Source of the DNA: Acidimicrobiia bacterium
GTDB taxonomy: Bacteria; Actinomycetota; Acidimicrobiia; Spongiisociales; UBA5794
Direction: 5' to 3'
Assembly: GCA_013003395.1 (NCBI GenBank)
Contig: JABDJC010000048.1
Coordinates: forward strand, 66,615-102,590
Length of the DNA: 35,976 nucleotides
Shown here: one piece after another, positions 8,561 to 16,589 of the stretch
How positions within the stretch are numbered: the stretch's first letter is position 1
Layout of the letters: each line of letters begins with the position of its first letter
The notes under the pieces: model-generated
Databases searched by the model: none
What the model was told of the DNA's origin: nothing
What the model saw: only the letters and a program-made list of their open reading frames with translations
Translations under genes and position numbers: made by a program

Positions 8561-9868
8561 TTGACCTTCGACCCAGTGTCCGCACTCCAGGATCTCATCC
8601 GGCTCGACACGACCAACCCGCCAGGCAATGAAGCCCTGGCGATCAACTACCTGGTGGACGTCCTCGAACGCCACGGACTGGCCCACCGGATCGTTGCCAA
8701 AGATCCCTCTCGTCCGAATCTCATTGCGTCGATCCGCGGGGCCGGAAACGCCCCAGGGCTCTTGATGCAAGGCCATGTCGACGTGGTCCCAACGGCAGGC
8801 CAGCCGTGGTCGAAGGACCCGTTCTCCGGCGACATCCATGACGGGTTCATCTGGGGTCGAGGCAGTCTCGACATGAAGAGTGGAATCGTGATGATGGTCG
8901 ACGCACTGCTGCGATTGGCCGCGTCGGACCATGAGCCGGCGGGTGACATCGTCTTCGCCGCGCTGGCGGACGAGGAGGCAGGGAGCGAGTTCGGCGCCAA
9001 GTTCCTCGTGAACGAGCACCCCGACTTGTTCGACGGGATCCGATACTCCGTTGGAGAGTTCGGGGGCTTCCCGCTGACGCTGGGTGGCGTGCGCTTCTAC
9101 CCGATTCAGATCGCCGAGCGATCGTCGGTCGTATTCCGCCTCACAATCAGAGGTGATGGCGGACACGGTTCGTTGGCCGCTCGCGGCGGGACCACGGCAC
9201 GCCTCGCGGAGGTCCTGCGGCGCCTCGATCGTCGCCACTGTCCCATCCATGTGGTGCCGCCCACCAAGATGATGCTCGAAGCGATGATGGACCACCTCGA
9301 CGGTGCACAGCGGCGCATCATCGGGACGCTGCTCCATCCACGCACCGCGGCGCCGACCCTTGCCGCTCTGCGATCGAAACTCGGCGTGCTCGAGCCCGTG
9401 CTGCGCAACACCGTTGCGCCGACCATCATCTCGAGCGGCGACAAGGTGAATGTGCTCCCCGCCACGGCGGAGGTCATCCTCGACGGAAGATTGCTCCCTG
9501 GCCTCACCGCCAAGTCGTTTGCCGCTGAAGTTCGCGATCTCGTGGGTGAAGGCGTCGAAGTCGAATTCGAGGCCGAGCAGCCCACCACAAACGACGAACC
9601 GGACATGGGGCTGTTCAACACGCTCGCCGGAATCGTCAAGGAGCGGGATCCGGAAGGAGTTCCCATCCCGTTCCTATTGCCGGCCGTCACCGACGGTCGA
9701 TGGTTCGCTCGGCTCGGAATCCAGCATTACGGGTTTCAGCCGATGAAGCTGCCTGACGACTTCGTGTTTCAGTCCACTGTTCATGCCGCCGACGAACGGA
9801 TATCGGTTGCTGCGGTCAACCATGGCGCCGACGCCATGTACGACCTGCTCACTCGCTACGAGGGGTGA
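8561..9868 (+). CDS. M20 family metallopeptidase / deacylase
   Basis: This 435-residue zinc-dependent amidohydrolase belongs to the ArgE/DapE/CPG2 group, which cleaves the C-N bond of acylated amino acids or peptides. Metal-site motifs are LLMQGHVDVVPT (His), WGRGSLDMKSG (bridging Asp) and ALADEEAGSEFG (catalytic Glu pair). The dimerisation domain follows (RLTIRGDGGHGSLAA), and the last metal His is probably in HYGFQPMKL or TVHAADERIS. TTG at 8561 is chosen over an upstream ATG because AGGAG (8551-8555) lies five bases before it and the protein then starts TFDPVSALQDLIRLDTTNPP, the family opening. The substrate is unknown. The 149 bases upstream should hold both its promoter and that of hrpA. 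Confidence 0.92.
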   Translation: MTFDPVSALQDLIRLDTTNPPGNEALAINYLVDVLERHGLAHRIVAKDPSRPNLIASIRGAGNAPGLLMQGHVDVVPTAGQPWSKDPFSGDIHDGFIWGRGSLDMKSGIVMMVDALLRLAASDHEPAGDIVFAALADEEAGSEFGAKFLVNEHPDLFDGIRYSVGEFGGFPLTLGGVRFYPIQIAERSSVVFRLTIRGDGGHGSLAARGGTTARLAEVLRRLDRRHCPIHVVPPTKMMLEAMMDHLDGAQRRIIGTLLHPRTAAPTLAALRSKLGVLEPVLRNTVAPTIISSGDKVNVLPATAEVILDGRLLPGLTAKSFAAEVRDLVGEGVEVEFEAEQPTTNDEPDMGLFNTLAGIVKERDPEGVPIPFLLPAVTDGRWFARLGIQHYGFQPMKLPDDFVFQSTVHAADERISVAAVNHGADAMYDLLTRYEG

Positions 9869-9969
9869 GGCAAACCTCTGCTACGAGCAATCCTCACGTC
9901 TACGGGTCCTCAGACCGATACTCACATGGTCGGGCCAACACGATGCAACTGATGAAGACGGGAACGGAC

Positions 9970-10290
9970 ATGGACTCAACCGGTGGCGAAACTGCACACG
10001 GCAAGCGGTCGCTGCTCCAGAATCTGACCACAACCGTCGCCATCGGTTTCGCCGGCGCAGCCATCCTCAAGGACATTCGCCAGTCGACCGGCCACCGACT
10101 CCTTCATGGCGAGGTTGCGGGCCTCATCCCGTATGACTTCCGGAGGCCGTCGGTCCGACGGATCCGAAAACGTTTCTGGGATCCTTCAGGTCCGATGCTG
10201 ACCCCGCAGGTGTTCGGCGTCGGATGGACGGTGAACCTCGGCGCCATGGCGGCGCGAGTGAAGTCGCGACCTGGTCGAGGGGCCGTCTAG
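9970..10290 (+). CDS. Small DUF5808-like hypothetical protein
   Basis: About 106 residues from ATG 9970; in-frame ATGs at 9943 and 9952 are alternatives, and none has a clear ribosome site. A hydrophobic stretch (TTTVAIGFAGAAILKD) is followed by a basic segment (PYDFRRPSVRRIRKRFW) and an aromatic/glycine block (QVFGVGWTVNLGAMAA). The combination of a PYDFR-x-P, basic W and FGVGWTVN resembles small DUF5808-type actinobacterial proteins. No function is known. It follows the M20 gene by about 100 bases and is convergent with the thioredoxin-like gene (5 bases between stops). Confidence 0.6.
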   Translation: MDSTGGETAHGKRSLLQNLTTTVAIGFAGAAILKDIRQSTGHRLLHGEVAGLIPYDFRRPSVRRIRKRFWDPSGPMLTPQVFGVGWTVNLGAMAARVKSRPGRGAV

Positions 10291-10295
10291 AAGAA

Positions 10296-10958
10296 CTACT
10301 TCGTGGCCGTCATCAATTCGACGAGCACCGGTATGTCTAGCGACCCTGCTTGCCGTGACACCACGCGACCGTCCGCATCGACAAACGCCCAGAACGGAAA
10401 TGCGTTGCCACCAAAGGCCGCCATCACTGATCCATCGGCGTCATCGAGCAGCACTGGCGGGGTCCAATCACTCAACCACTCGGACGGTGGGTAGTTGTCA
10501 CGGACCGGTTCTGTGGCAGTGGCGACACTCACGATTGCCACGCCGTCGACGCCTCCACCCTGATCGATCCACTCTTGAACTTCGACGACCTCCGCCTGGC
10601 AATGTGGGCACCAGTGCGCAAGGAACACGACCGCTGTCGGCTGGCCGGCGCCGTCGATGACCACCTCTTCGCCACTGAAGTCCTCTCCTGACACCGTTGG
10701 GGCGAGCATCCCGACCGCACCGTCGATTTGCGAGGCGTTGAACAGGGGCAGGTCAGTTCCAGAAATCTCGGGACTACCTGTTTCGCCGCCGATTTGCTCG
10801 CCACCGAAGATGATCGCGGCCAAGACCAAGATGACCACGGCGCCAAGAATGAGGCCCATCGTGGGGACTCGCTTGCCTGGCGACGCCGAGGCTGTGGCGC
10901 GAGTTCGGCTGCGATCAGTCGATGCCGTTCGCTGTGACCGGGTCTTTGTGTCGTCCAT
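10296..10958 (-). CDS. Membrane-anchored thioredoxin-like protein with CPHC site (DsbA/TlpA type)
   Basis: This 220-residue protein is anchored by one membrane helix (about residues 34-52, MGLILGAVVILVLAAIIFGG) after a basic, Ser/Thr-rich N-terminus, with the thioredoxin domain outside. The active site HWCPHC (C117 and C120) is the DsbA-type CPHC. NAFPFWAFVDADGR supplies the cis-proline. It probably forms or shuffles disulfides in exported proteins. It is the last gene of the leftward zinc operon and overlaps the DsbB-like gene upstream by 44 bases, so the two likely work as a donor-reoxidiser pair. ATG 10958 is preferred to the TTG one codon upstream because of AAGGA just before it. Confidence 0.87.
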   Translation of the reverse strand: MDDTKTRSQRTASTDRSRTRATASASPGKRVPTMGLILGAVVILVLAAIIFGGEQIGGETGSPEISGTDLPLFNASQIDGAVGMLAPTVSGEDFSGEEVVIDGAGQPTAVVFLAHWCPHCQAEVVEVQEWIDQGGGVDGVAIVSVATATEPVRDNYPPSEWLSDWTPPVLLDDADGSVMAAFGGNAFPFWAFVDADGRVVSRQAGSLDIPVLVELMTATK

Positions 10959-11532
10959 CAATTCCTTCTCTTGTCGACAAGGACAGCATCCGTAGATTCC
11001 GCCCGAGCGAAAAGGTCAGAACGACCACAAGTAGAAGGGCCGAAAGGGCCATATATGGAATCGACACAAAACCCCACAACCAGATGTAGGCCGCACTACA
11101 CGGAGCGAACACGTCGCAGGCACCGCCCTCGAGGCCAGGAAAGTGCTGTATGACGTAGTGGTAGAGGGAGAACGCCATACCAGGTAGCGCAAGAGCGAGT
11201 ACGTATCGGCGGGCGCCGACATCCCGTGTCCATGCGGCGAGCCCGAGAACGGGAACCATGGGGTAGATGAAGATCCGTTGGAACCAGCACAGGCGGCAAG
11301 GCACCAAGCCCACAACCTCTGAGAGATACAAGCTCCCAAGTGTGGCAATCGTTGCCACGCCGAACGCGAGCCAGAGTTCCACCCCGGCAATTGCGCCGAC
11401 GGCTCTATCTCGGACTTCTGCCGCCTTGCCACCAGCGCGCGCAAGGATCCACAAGCCGACGTACCCAAGCACAACCGCGTTGGCCGCGAGGGCCATGAGC
11501 CCGAACAGCAGTCGCATCGAAGCAAACGTCAT
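10915..11532 (-). CDS. DsbB-like disulfide bond oxidoreductase
   Basis: This 205-residue membrane protein probably reoxidises the CPHC thioredoxin-like protein encoded next, passing electrons to quinone. Two extracytoplasmic cysteine pairs are visible: C79/C82 in LVPCRLCWFQR and C139/C145 in ACDVFAPC, matching the DsbB/BdbC plan. At least five hydrophobic segments are present, one more at the N-terminus than the usual four-helix DsbB. The tail is basic (STREGIDGRHKDP). Its ATG overlaps the stop of the metal permease gene (ATGA), which places it in the zinc-uptake operon. Confidence 0.9.
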   Translation of the reverse strand: MTFASMRLLFGLMALAANAVVLGYVGLWILARAGGKAAEVRDRAVGAIAGVELWLAFGVATIATLGSLYLSEVVGLVPCRLCWFQRIFIYPMVPVLGLAAWTRDVGARRYVLALALPGMAFSLYHYVIQHFPGLEGGACDVFAPCSAAYIWLWGFVSIPYMALSALLLVVVLTFSLGRNLRMLSLSTREGIDGRHKDPVTANGID

Positions 11533-12374
11533 GAGCCGCCCAGCGCCGGCGCGGCCGAACGCCGCATTCGCATCGACTTGATCGTCAGCACTGCGAAGAA
11601 CAGCGCAATCGGAATCCCCGCAATCGTGGCGGAGCCTGCCGTGTCTGCGTGGTAGCTGACAAGAAGTCCGGCGACGACGGACAACACGCCTATGAGCGCG
11701 GCCGTAGCCATCATCGGTGGCACTCGGTTCACGAGGAGCGCTGCCGTTGCGGGGGGCCCGACCATCAAACCGAAGACCAGCAGAGTCCCAACCGTGCGGT
11801 ACGAACCGATGATCGTGAGCGCGATGAGCGCCAACATCACCATGTGAGCGAATCGCGGCTGCAGCCCCAACAATTGCGCCTTCTGTTCGTTGAACGAGAG
11901 CACAAGGAACGCCCGATGCAGCCCGATCACTGCGATGAGCGTGGCTCCAGTCACCAGGGCGAGGAACGCGATATCGCCGCCGCTCACCCCCAAGACGTCG
12001 CCGAACAAGATGTCGGTGAGGCTCCCCCGATACGAGTCTGTCTTGGAGATGAGGATCACGCCAAGCGCAAGCATGCCGACGAACAGCAGCCCGATGCCGG
12101 TGTCTTCAGAAAACGTCGTTTGGCGGTGCACGAGACCGATGCCACCGATCATGACGGCGGCCGCGATAGCCGCGCCGAGCAGGAGATTGAAGTCAGCGAG
12201 AACCGCTAGCGCGATTCCAGGAATGACTCCATGAACCAACGCATCGCCGAGAAACGTCATCCCGCGGATGACGACCCAAGTCCCCACGAGCGCCAATGCA
12301 ATCGCCGCAAGCGACCCTGCCACGAGTGCTTGCTGCTGAAACTCCAGCTCGAAGGGCGCGGTCAACCAATCCAT
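11529..12374 (-). CDS. znuB: Zinc (or manganese) ABC transporter permease, ZnuB family
   Basis: This 281-residue ABC-3 family permease has about eight hydrophobic helices and carries the metal across the membrane from the binding lipoprotein to the cytoplasm. The start region MDWLTAPFELEFQQQALVAG, the GMTFLGDALVHGVIPG loop (a family hallmark just after the second helix) and GPPATAALLV near the C-terminus are clear. ATG 12374 fits the family start; the frame is open further upstream but without family features. It follows the binding-protein gene by 43 bases and overlaps the DsbB-like gene by 4. Its ATPase partner is on the other strand at 13822. Confidence 0.9.
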   Translation of the reverse strand: MDWLTAPFELEFQQQALVAGSLAAIALALVGTWVVIRGMTFLGDALVHGVIPGIALAVLADFNLLLGAAIAAAVMIGGIGLVHRQTTFSEDTGIGLLFVGMLALGVILISKTDSYRGSLTDILFGDVLGVSGGDIAFLALVTGATLIAVIGLHRAFLVLSFNEQKAQLLGLQPRFAHMVMLALIALTIIGSYRTVGTLLVFGLMVGPPATAALLVNRVPPMMATAALIGVLSVVAGLLVSYHADTAGSATIAGIPIALFFAVLTIKSMRMRRSAAPALGGS

Positions 12375-12417
12375 GACACCCTGACGGTAGCTCCACAACA
12401 CCCGAGAGCCATGGCCA

Positions 12418-13290
12418 TCACGAGAGCGCTGTGACGATGCGCTCGGCATTTGTAACGAGCATCTCGGAGAGGGTCTCGGCGCCACTCCCTTCAACACCAA
12501 GCGACCCGACGAACAACTCCACCACGGTCACAGCGCCGTCGAACTCCGCAGCGACGGTCTCGGCCAATGCGGGGTTCTCGTCCATCTCGATGAAAATCGC
12601 GGTCGCGCCTTCCGCCGCCATCACACCAACGAGTTCCGCCAAGTGCGCCGAGCTGGGTTCGTCGTGGGTGGAGCCGCCCGGTCGGAGGGTGCCTACCACC
12701 GTGAAGCCATAGCGCTCGGCGAAATAGCCGAGAGCGTCATGACTCGAGACAAGGTTGCGGCGATCTTCAGGCACCATATCGGCGATCCTGCGAATCTCGG
12801 CGTCCGTGGATTCCATAGTCGCTGCGTAGGCCTCGGCTCTCGACGCCCAATCGATGGAAGAATCGATCTCGCCGAGCCGTTCGGCAATCAACATGGCGGC
12901 TTGACCCATTCGAATTGGATCCAACCAGACGTGCGGGTCGAACGAATCGCCGACCGTGCGAGGGTCGAGCTGCTCGCCGACGAGCATTGCCGATGTGCCT
13001 TCGAGCACATCATCGAGTCCCTCTTCGAGGCCAAGCCCGTTCGCCACGACGAGATCGGCCGTCGTCATTGCCGCAATCTGGCGCGAGGAGGGTTGATAGT
13101 CGTGCGGGTCAGCCTGTGGAGGAAGAAGCACCTCGACTGTGCCATCGTCGCCGACCACGGCTCGCACCACGTCGCCCAATATCGTTGTGGTGGCCACCAC
13201 ACTGACCACCTCGTTGGTGCTGTCGCCGCTCGACGAGCATGACACCAGCACGAGACTGATTGCTGCCAGCAGCGCCATCAATCTACGCAT
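12418..13290 (-). CDS. znuA: Zinc-binding lipoprotein, ZnuA/TroA family
   Basis: This 290-residue solute-binding lipoprotein has a lipobox LVSC with C18 as the lipidated residue, followed by a Ser-rich linker. Candidate metal ligands sit at the expected places: His in QADPHDYQPSS, His in FDPHVWLDP, His in VSSHDALGYFAERYG, and an acidic residue in IEMDENP. A His rather than a Glu at the third position is typical of the zinc-type proteins; manganese-type relatives usually have Glu. There is no His-rich loop like that of E. coli ZnuA. GGAGG lies six bases before ATG 13290. It heads the leftward operon and faces zur across the Zur-like box. Confidence 0.9.
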   Translation of the reverse strand: MRRLMALLAAISLVLVSCSSSGDSTNEVVSVVATTTILGDVVRAVVGDDGTVEVLLPPQADPHDYQPSSRQIAAMTTADLVVANGLGLEEGLDDVLEGTSAMLVGEQLDPRTVGDSFDPHVWLDPIRMGQAAMLIAERLGEIDSSIDWASRAEAYAATMESTDAEIRRIADMVPEDRRNLVSSHDALGYFAERYGFTVVGTLRPGGSTHDEPSSAHLAELVGVMAAEGATAIFIEMDENPALAETVAAEFDGAVTVVELFVGSLGVEGSGAETLSEMLVTNAERIVTALS

Positions 13291-13306
13291 GTCTCGCCTC
13301 CGTCTT

Positions 13307-13336
13307 TTGGATCGGTCTCAAGCTCGGACCTATAAT
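13307..13336 (+). promoter_or_regulatory. Promoter for zur-znuC
   Basis: A -35-like TTGGAT (13307-13312) is separated by 18 bases from a perfect TATAAT (13331-13336). The start codon of zur lies 48 bases downstream with GGAG at 13374-13377. The -10 box overlaps the palindromic operator, so binding there should block RNA polymerase. Confidence 0.6.
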
Positions 13337-13354
13337 GAGAATGATTTTCATTAT
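13332..13354. promoter_or_regulatory. Zur/Fur-type operator between znuA and zur
   Basis: Arms TAATGAGAAT (13333-13342) and ATTTTCATTA (13344-13353) flank a central G, with one mismatch, and the outer A/T pair extends it to 23 bp. The core TGA-n-AATGATTTTCA matches the actinobacterial Zur and general Fur-family box. It is the only operator of this quality in the divergent spacer, and probably controls both arms of the locus. Confidence 0.85.
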
Positions 13355-13384
13355 GGATCACACGTTACGACATGGAGAATCACA

Positions 13385-13825
13385 ATGACAAACCGAGGCT
13401 TCGATCGCGAGGTCGAGGCGCGACTGAGCGAGACGGCGGTCCGCTACACGTCGGGTCGCCGACGGGTGGTGGGTGCGCTTGCGGCCGCAGACGGTCCACG
13501 ATCCGCCGATGAGCTTCACCGTGAGCTCGGTTCTACGGTTCCGCTGTCGTCGATCTATCGCACGCTCGCCGTTCTGCAGACAGCGAACGTCGTCGTCCCC
13601 CACTTCAGCGCCAAGGGAGTCACTCGATACGAGCTGGCCGAATGGCTGATGGGACATCACCACCACCTGATCTGCATCGATTGTGGCGTCGTCGAGGACA
13701 TTCCGATCCCACAGCCGCTCGAGCGCCAGGTACGTGAACTGGTCGAAGTGATCGGGTCGAGGGTTGCTTTCAAACCGGTCAACCATGCGCTCGAAATCGA
13801 AGGCACATGCGGGAGATGCGCATGA
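13385..13825 (+). CDS. zur: Zur-like Fur-family zinc uptake regulator
   Basis: This 146-residue metal-dependent repressor has an N-terminal winged helix (RRRVVGALAAADGPRSADEL, then PLSSIYRTLAVLQ as the recognition helix) and a C-terminal dimerisation domain. The HHHH cluster in MGHHHHLICIDCG, the CIDC pair and the terminal CGRC pair give the metal sites, including the structural Cys4 zinc. Family members repress metal uptake when the metal is abundant. Its place between znuA and znuC, plus the palindrome over its own promoter, argues for Zur over iron Fur. It overlaps znuC by four bases (ATGA). Confidence 0.88.
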   Translation: MTNRGFDREVEARLSETAVRYTSGRRRVVGALAAADGPRSADELHRELGSTVPLSSIYRTLAVLQTANVVVPHFSAKGVTRYELAEWLMGHHHHLICIDCGVVEDIPIPQPLERQVRELVEVIGSRVAFKPVNHALEIEGTCGRCA

Positions 13826-14652
13826 GCGATGCGGTCACGGGGGAAAAGGTGGTGCTTTCGTATCCGAGTCGCACCGCAGTGGCGGAGTCGACCTTTTCGA
13901 TACCGTCGGGCAAGGTCACTGTCGTCATAGGACCGAACGGCAGCGGTAAGTCGACGCTCCTGTCAGCCATCGCCGGATTGATCACACCGACGAGCGGGAC
14001 GCTCGACGTCGCCGCCCGAAACGACGACGCCAGGCGGATTTCGTACGTGATGCAAGCCACGAAAGTGAACGACGCTCTCCCGGTCACCGTGCGCGAGGTC
14101 GTGACGATGGGTCGGTACACGACCGCCGGCCGCTATGGACGACTCGACGACGATGATCGATCGGCCGTGGCGGAGGCCATGCAGAGGACGGGCATCGTCG
14201 ACCTCGGAGATCGCCACCTCAACCAGTTGAGCGGAGGACAGCGTCAGAGAGTGTTCGTGGCTCAAGGCCTGGCACAGGATCACGACCTCCTCCTTCTCGA
14301 TGAACCGCTGACCGGAATCGACTTGCCCACGGCCCAAGCGATCGATGCCGTGATACACGACGAACTCCACAGAGGTTGCACGGTGATTCTCACCACTCAC
14401 GATCTGTCGGAAGCACGGGTGGCTGACCATGTCGTTCTCCTTGCCGGACGAGTCGTGGCCGCCGGCCCGCCCGAAGAGGTCTTGACCGCAGAGCATCTCA
14501 ACGAGGCGTACGGGCCTGCTCTGCTACACCTGGGCGATGAAGAGGTTTTCATCGAAGACCACGCCCACATGAACACCGACAGCCACCATCGTCATCGTGA
14601 GCGAACGATCCACACCGAGCACGACCCAGTGGATCTGCACGCCGACGATTGA
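13822..14652 (+). CDS. znuC: Zinc ABC transporter ATPase with His-rich tail
   Basis: This 276-residue ATPase has Walker A IGPNGSGKST, signature LSGGQRQRV, Walker B LLLLDEPLTGID and the H-loop LTTHDLSEAR. It would drive the ZnuB-type permease encoded on the opposite strand. The last ~31 residues are unusual: eight histidines occur in the stretch from EDHAHMNTDSHHRHRE to the end, with many acidic residues, and could bind zinc. ATG 13822 is chosen because it overlaps the zur stop (ATGA) and has GGGAG seven bases before it; ATGs at 13807 and 13816 are less likely. Confidence 0.9.
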   Translation: MSDAVTGEKVVLSYPSRTAVAESTFSIPSGKVTVVIGPNGSGKSTLLSAIAGLITPTSGTLDVAARNDDARRISYVMQATKVNDALPVTVREVVTMGRYTTAGRYGRLDDDDRSAVAEAMQRTGIVDLGDRHLNQLSGGQRQRVFVAQGLAQDHDLLLLDEPLTGIDLPTAQAIDAVIHDELHRGCTVILTTHDLSEARVADHVVLLAGRVVAAGPPEEVLTAEHLNEAYGPALLHLGDEEVFIEDHAHMNTDSHHRHRERTIHTEHDPVDLHADD

Positions 14653-14655
14653 CAA

Positions 14656-14669
14656 CGTTCGATCGAACG
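14656..14669. promoter_or_regulatory. Perfect 14-bp palindrome upstream of the SARP gene
   Basis: CGTTCGATCGAACG is fully self-complementary. It lies 3 bases after the znuC stop and about 90 bases before the SARP start. It could be an operator, but one or two perfect 14-bp palindromes are expected by chance in 36 kb, so the support comes mainly from its position in the short intergenic gap. Confidence 0.25.
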
Positions 14670-14760
14670 ATCACCGACAGGCGTGAGCGAGCTGGCAATA
14701 CCATCCAAAATGGCGCGCACAACACCACTTTCCGAGCGTACGATTTCGGGGAGGAGAACC

Positions 14761-15519
14761 GTGGAGTTTCACACACTCGGCGCGTTAGAGGTCTCCTGTG
14801 AGGGCACCCCGGTCCCAATCACTGGTACTCGACGACGCGCGTTGCTCGCAATTCTGCTGGTCTATCCGGGACAGGTCGTCCCCATGGACGTACTCATCGA
14901 CGCCCTGTGGCCGACAGGCCTCCCAGCTAATCCTGAAGCGAGCATCCGGTTCCACATATGGAAGTTGCGCCAGACACTCGATCAGCACGATCCGCACCAC
15001 GAAGAGCAGCCTTCCTCGATACGCTGCGCAGCAAGTTCCTACAAGATCCCGCTCGAATCGAATCTGTTCGACAACCTGGAGTTGGCCACCGCCGTGGAAT
15101 CTGCACGAGCCGTCATCGGCACCGAGCCGTCGGCAGCGCTCGCCACGCTCCAGGACGCGCTCGGAAGATGGCGAGGCTTCCCTTTCGAAGAGCTTCGCTA
15201 CGTCGAATACGCACAAGCCACCATCCACCGCCTGCGCGAGCTCCATCTCGAGGCACAGCTGCTCAGCAGCGAGTCGCTCCTCGGACTGGGGCGGCATCGT
15301 GAGGCGGTACCGACGCTGGAGGGCTTGGTCGCCGAGCACCCTCTCACCGAACCATTGTGGACGTTGTTGCTGACCGCGATGTGGCGTTGCGGGCGGCCAG
15401 CAGATGCCCTCGTGCAGTACAACCGGATGGAAACGAAGCTCGAGAATGAAATGGGAATGAAGCCGTCGCGAGAACTGCAGCAACTGAAGCAGCGGCTACT
15501 CGTGGATCAACCAGTCTGA
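14761..15519 (+). CDS. SARP-type transcriptional activator (OmpR-like DNA-binding plus BTAD)
   Basis: This 252-residue stand-alone regulator has an N-terminal OmpR-like winged helix (EFHTLGALEVSCEG, then TRRRALLAILLVYPG and VLIDALWP) and a bacterial transcriptional activation domain made of TPR-like helices (RLRELHLEAQLLS, PTLEGLVAEHPLTEPLW, then ADALVQYNRMETKLENE). It ends at the BTAD, with no ATPase or sensor domain. The GTG at 14761 is chosen for the GGAGG at 14750-14754; a frame from 14683 is open but lacks a ribosome site. SARPs often switch on secondary metabolism, but no such cluster is visible here, and its targets are unknown. It converges on modC (14 bases between stops). Confidence 0.9.
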   Translation: MEFHTLGALEVSCEGTPVPITGTRRRALLAILLVYPGQVVPMDVLIDALWPTGLPANPEASIRFHIWKLRQTLDQHDPHHEEQPSSIRCAASSYKIPLESNLFDNLELATAVESARAVIGTEPSAALATLQDALGRWRGFPFEELRYVEYAQATIHRLRELHLEAQLLSSESLLGLGRHREAVPTLEGLVAEHPLTEPLWTLLLTAMWRCGRPADALVQYNRMETKLENEMGMKPSRELQQLKQRLLVDQPV

Positions 15520-15533
15520 GGAAGCCTGGAGAC

Positions 15534-16589
15534 TCAGCGCGGCTGCGCGACGACTTCTGTCGCCTTCACCGAGCACCACACGGCCGCTCCGGGAGTGAGG
15601 GCCAATGCTGCGAGTGCGCCAGGTGTCACCTCGGCGGTGATCCCAAGCGGTTGCCCCAGCTGGACCCGAACGCGATCTCCATGGTCCTCGATGACCGTCA
15701 CCATGGTTTCCCACACGTTTCGCGCGCTGCCTTCTGGCCGTTCCAGGTGGAGCGACACCGCCCGAGGGTGGATGGTCACCACCACTTTCCCGACCAGCGA
15801 GCGGTCAGCTATGTGCACGGTGAGCCCAGCGGTCTGCACGGTTCCATGCTGCGCCTCCCCGAGCAAGAAATTCGATCCAGCCAGATCTGCGGCGTATTTC
15901 GTCTTCGGTCTGAGGCGGATGTCTGCCGGGTCGCCGCGTTGTGTCACGCGGCCACCCTCGATCAACACGACCTCATCCGCCAACAGGAACGCTTCAGCCG
16001 GATCGTGGGTGATGAGCAATCGTGGGCCGTCGAACGCTGCAAGGTGCTGCGCGAGATTTCGTTGCACTTCGACCCGCGTCGTGGCATCGAGCGCCGACAG
16101 GGGTTCATCGAGCAGAAGCATCGTCGGGGCGCCGACAAGCGACCGGGCGAGAGCGATCCGTTGCGCCTCGCCTCCAGACAGCTCGGAGGGAGACCGGTCA
16201 GCGAACTCCTGCATCCCGATGGTTCCCAGTACCTCCGTTGCCTCACGACGAGCCTGCCGCCGGCTCAGCCCTCTGCTTCTCAGACCGAACTCGACGTTCT
16301 CGATCGTCGTCAGGTGAGGGAACAGCAGACCTCCCTGGAAGACCACGCCGACCGATCGGCTGTGCGGAGCCACGAATCGGCCAGTCGTCGGATCGTCGAG
16401 CACCGTGCCGTCGAGGACGATCCGCCCCGTCTCGAGGGGCAGCAGACCTGCCAAGACGTCTACGACTGTCGACTTTCCCGCGCCGTTCGGGCCGAGAAGA
16501 GCGAGCGTGCGGTCGCTGCCGATAAAGAGGTCCAATTCGAGGTCGAGTTCACCACGCTCGACCGCGATGGTGGCTTCGAGACCGCTCAT
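15534..16589 (-). CDS. modC: Molybdate ABC transporter ATPase ModC
   Basis: This 351-residue ATPase of the molybdate importer has Walker [12 protein letters not shown], a signature motif LSGGEAQRIALARS, Walker B MLLLDEPLSALD and the H-loop ITHDPAEAF. The C-terminal third (from about residue 285) is a TOBE/Mop-like molybdate-binding domain, with TVIEDHGDRVRVQLG and an end PGAAVWCSVKATEV. The ATG at 16589 overlaps the modB stop (ATGA); upstream in-frame starts lie inside modB. ModC is the last gene of the operon. Confidence 0.93.
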   Translation of the reverse strand: MSGLEATIAVERGELDLELDLFIGSDRTLALLGPNGAGKSTVVDVLAGLLPLETGRIVLDGTVLDDPTTGRFVAPHSRSVGVVFQGGLLFPHLTTIENVEFGLRSRGLSRRQARREATEVLGTIGMQEFADRSPSELSGGEAQRIALARSLVGAPTMLLLDEPLSALDATTRVEVQRNLAQHLAAFDGPRLLITHDPAEAFLLADEVVLIEGGRVTQRGDPADIRLRPKTKYAADLAGSNFLLGEAQHGTVQTAGLTVHIADRSLVGKVVVTIHPRAVSLHLERPEGSARNVWETMVTVIEDHGDRVRVQLGQPLGITAEVTPGALAALALTPGAAVWCSVKATEVVAQPR

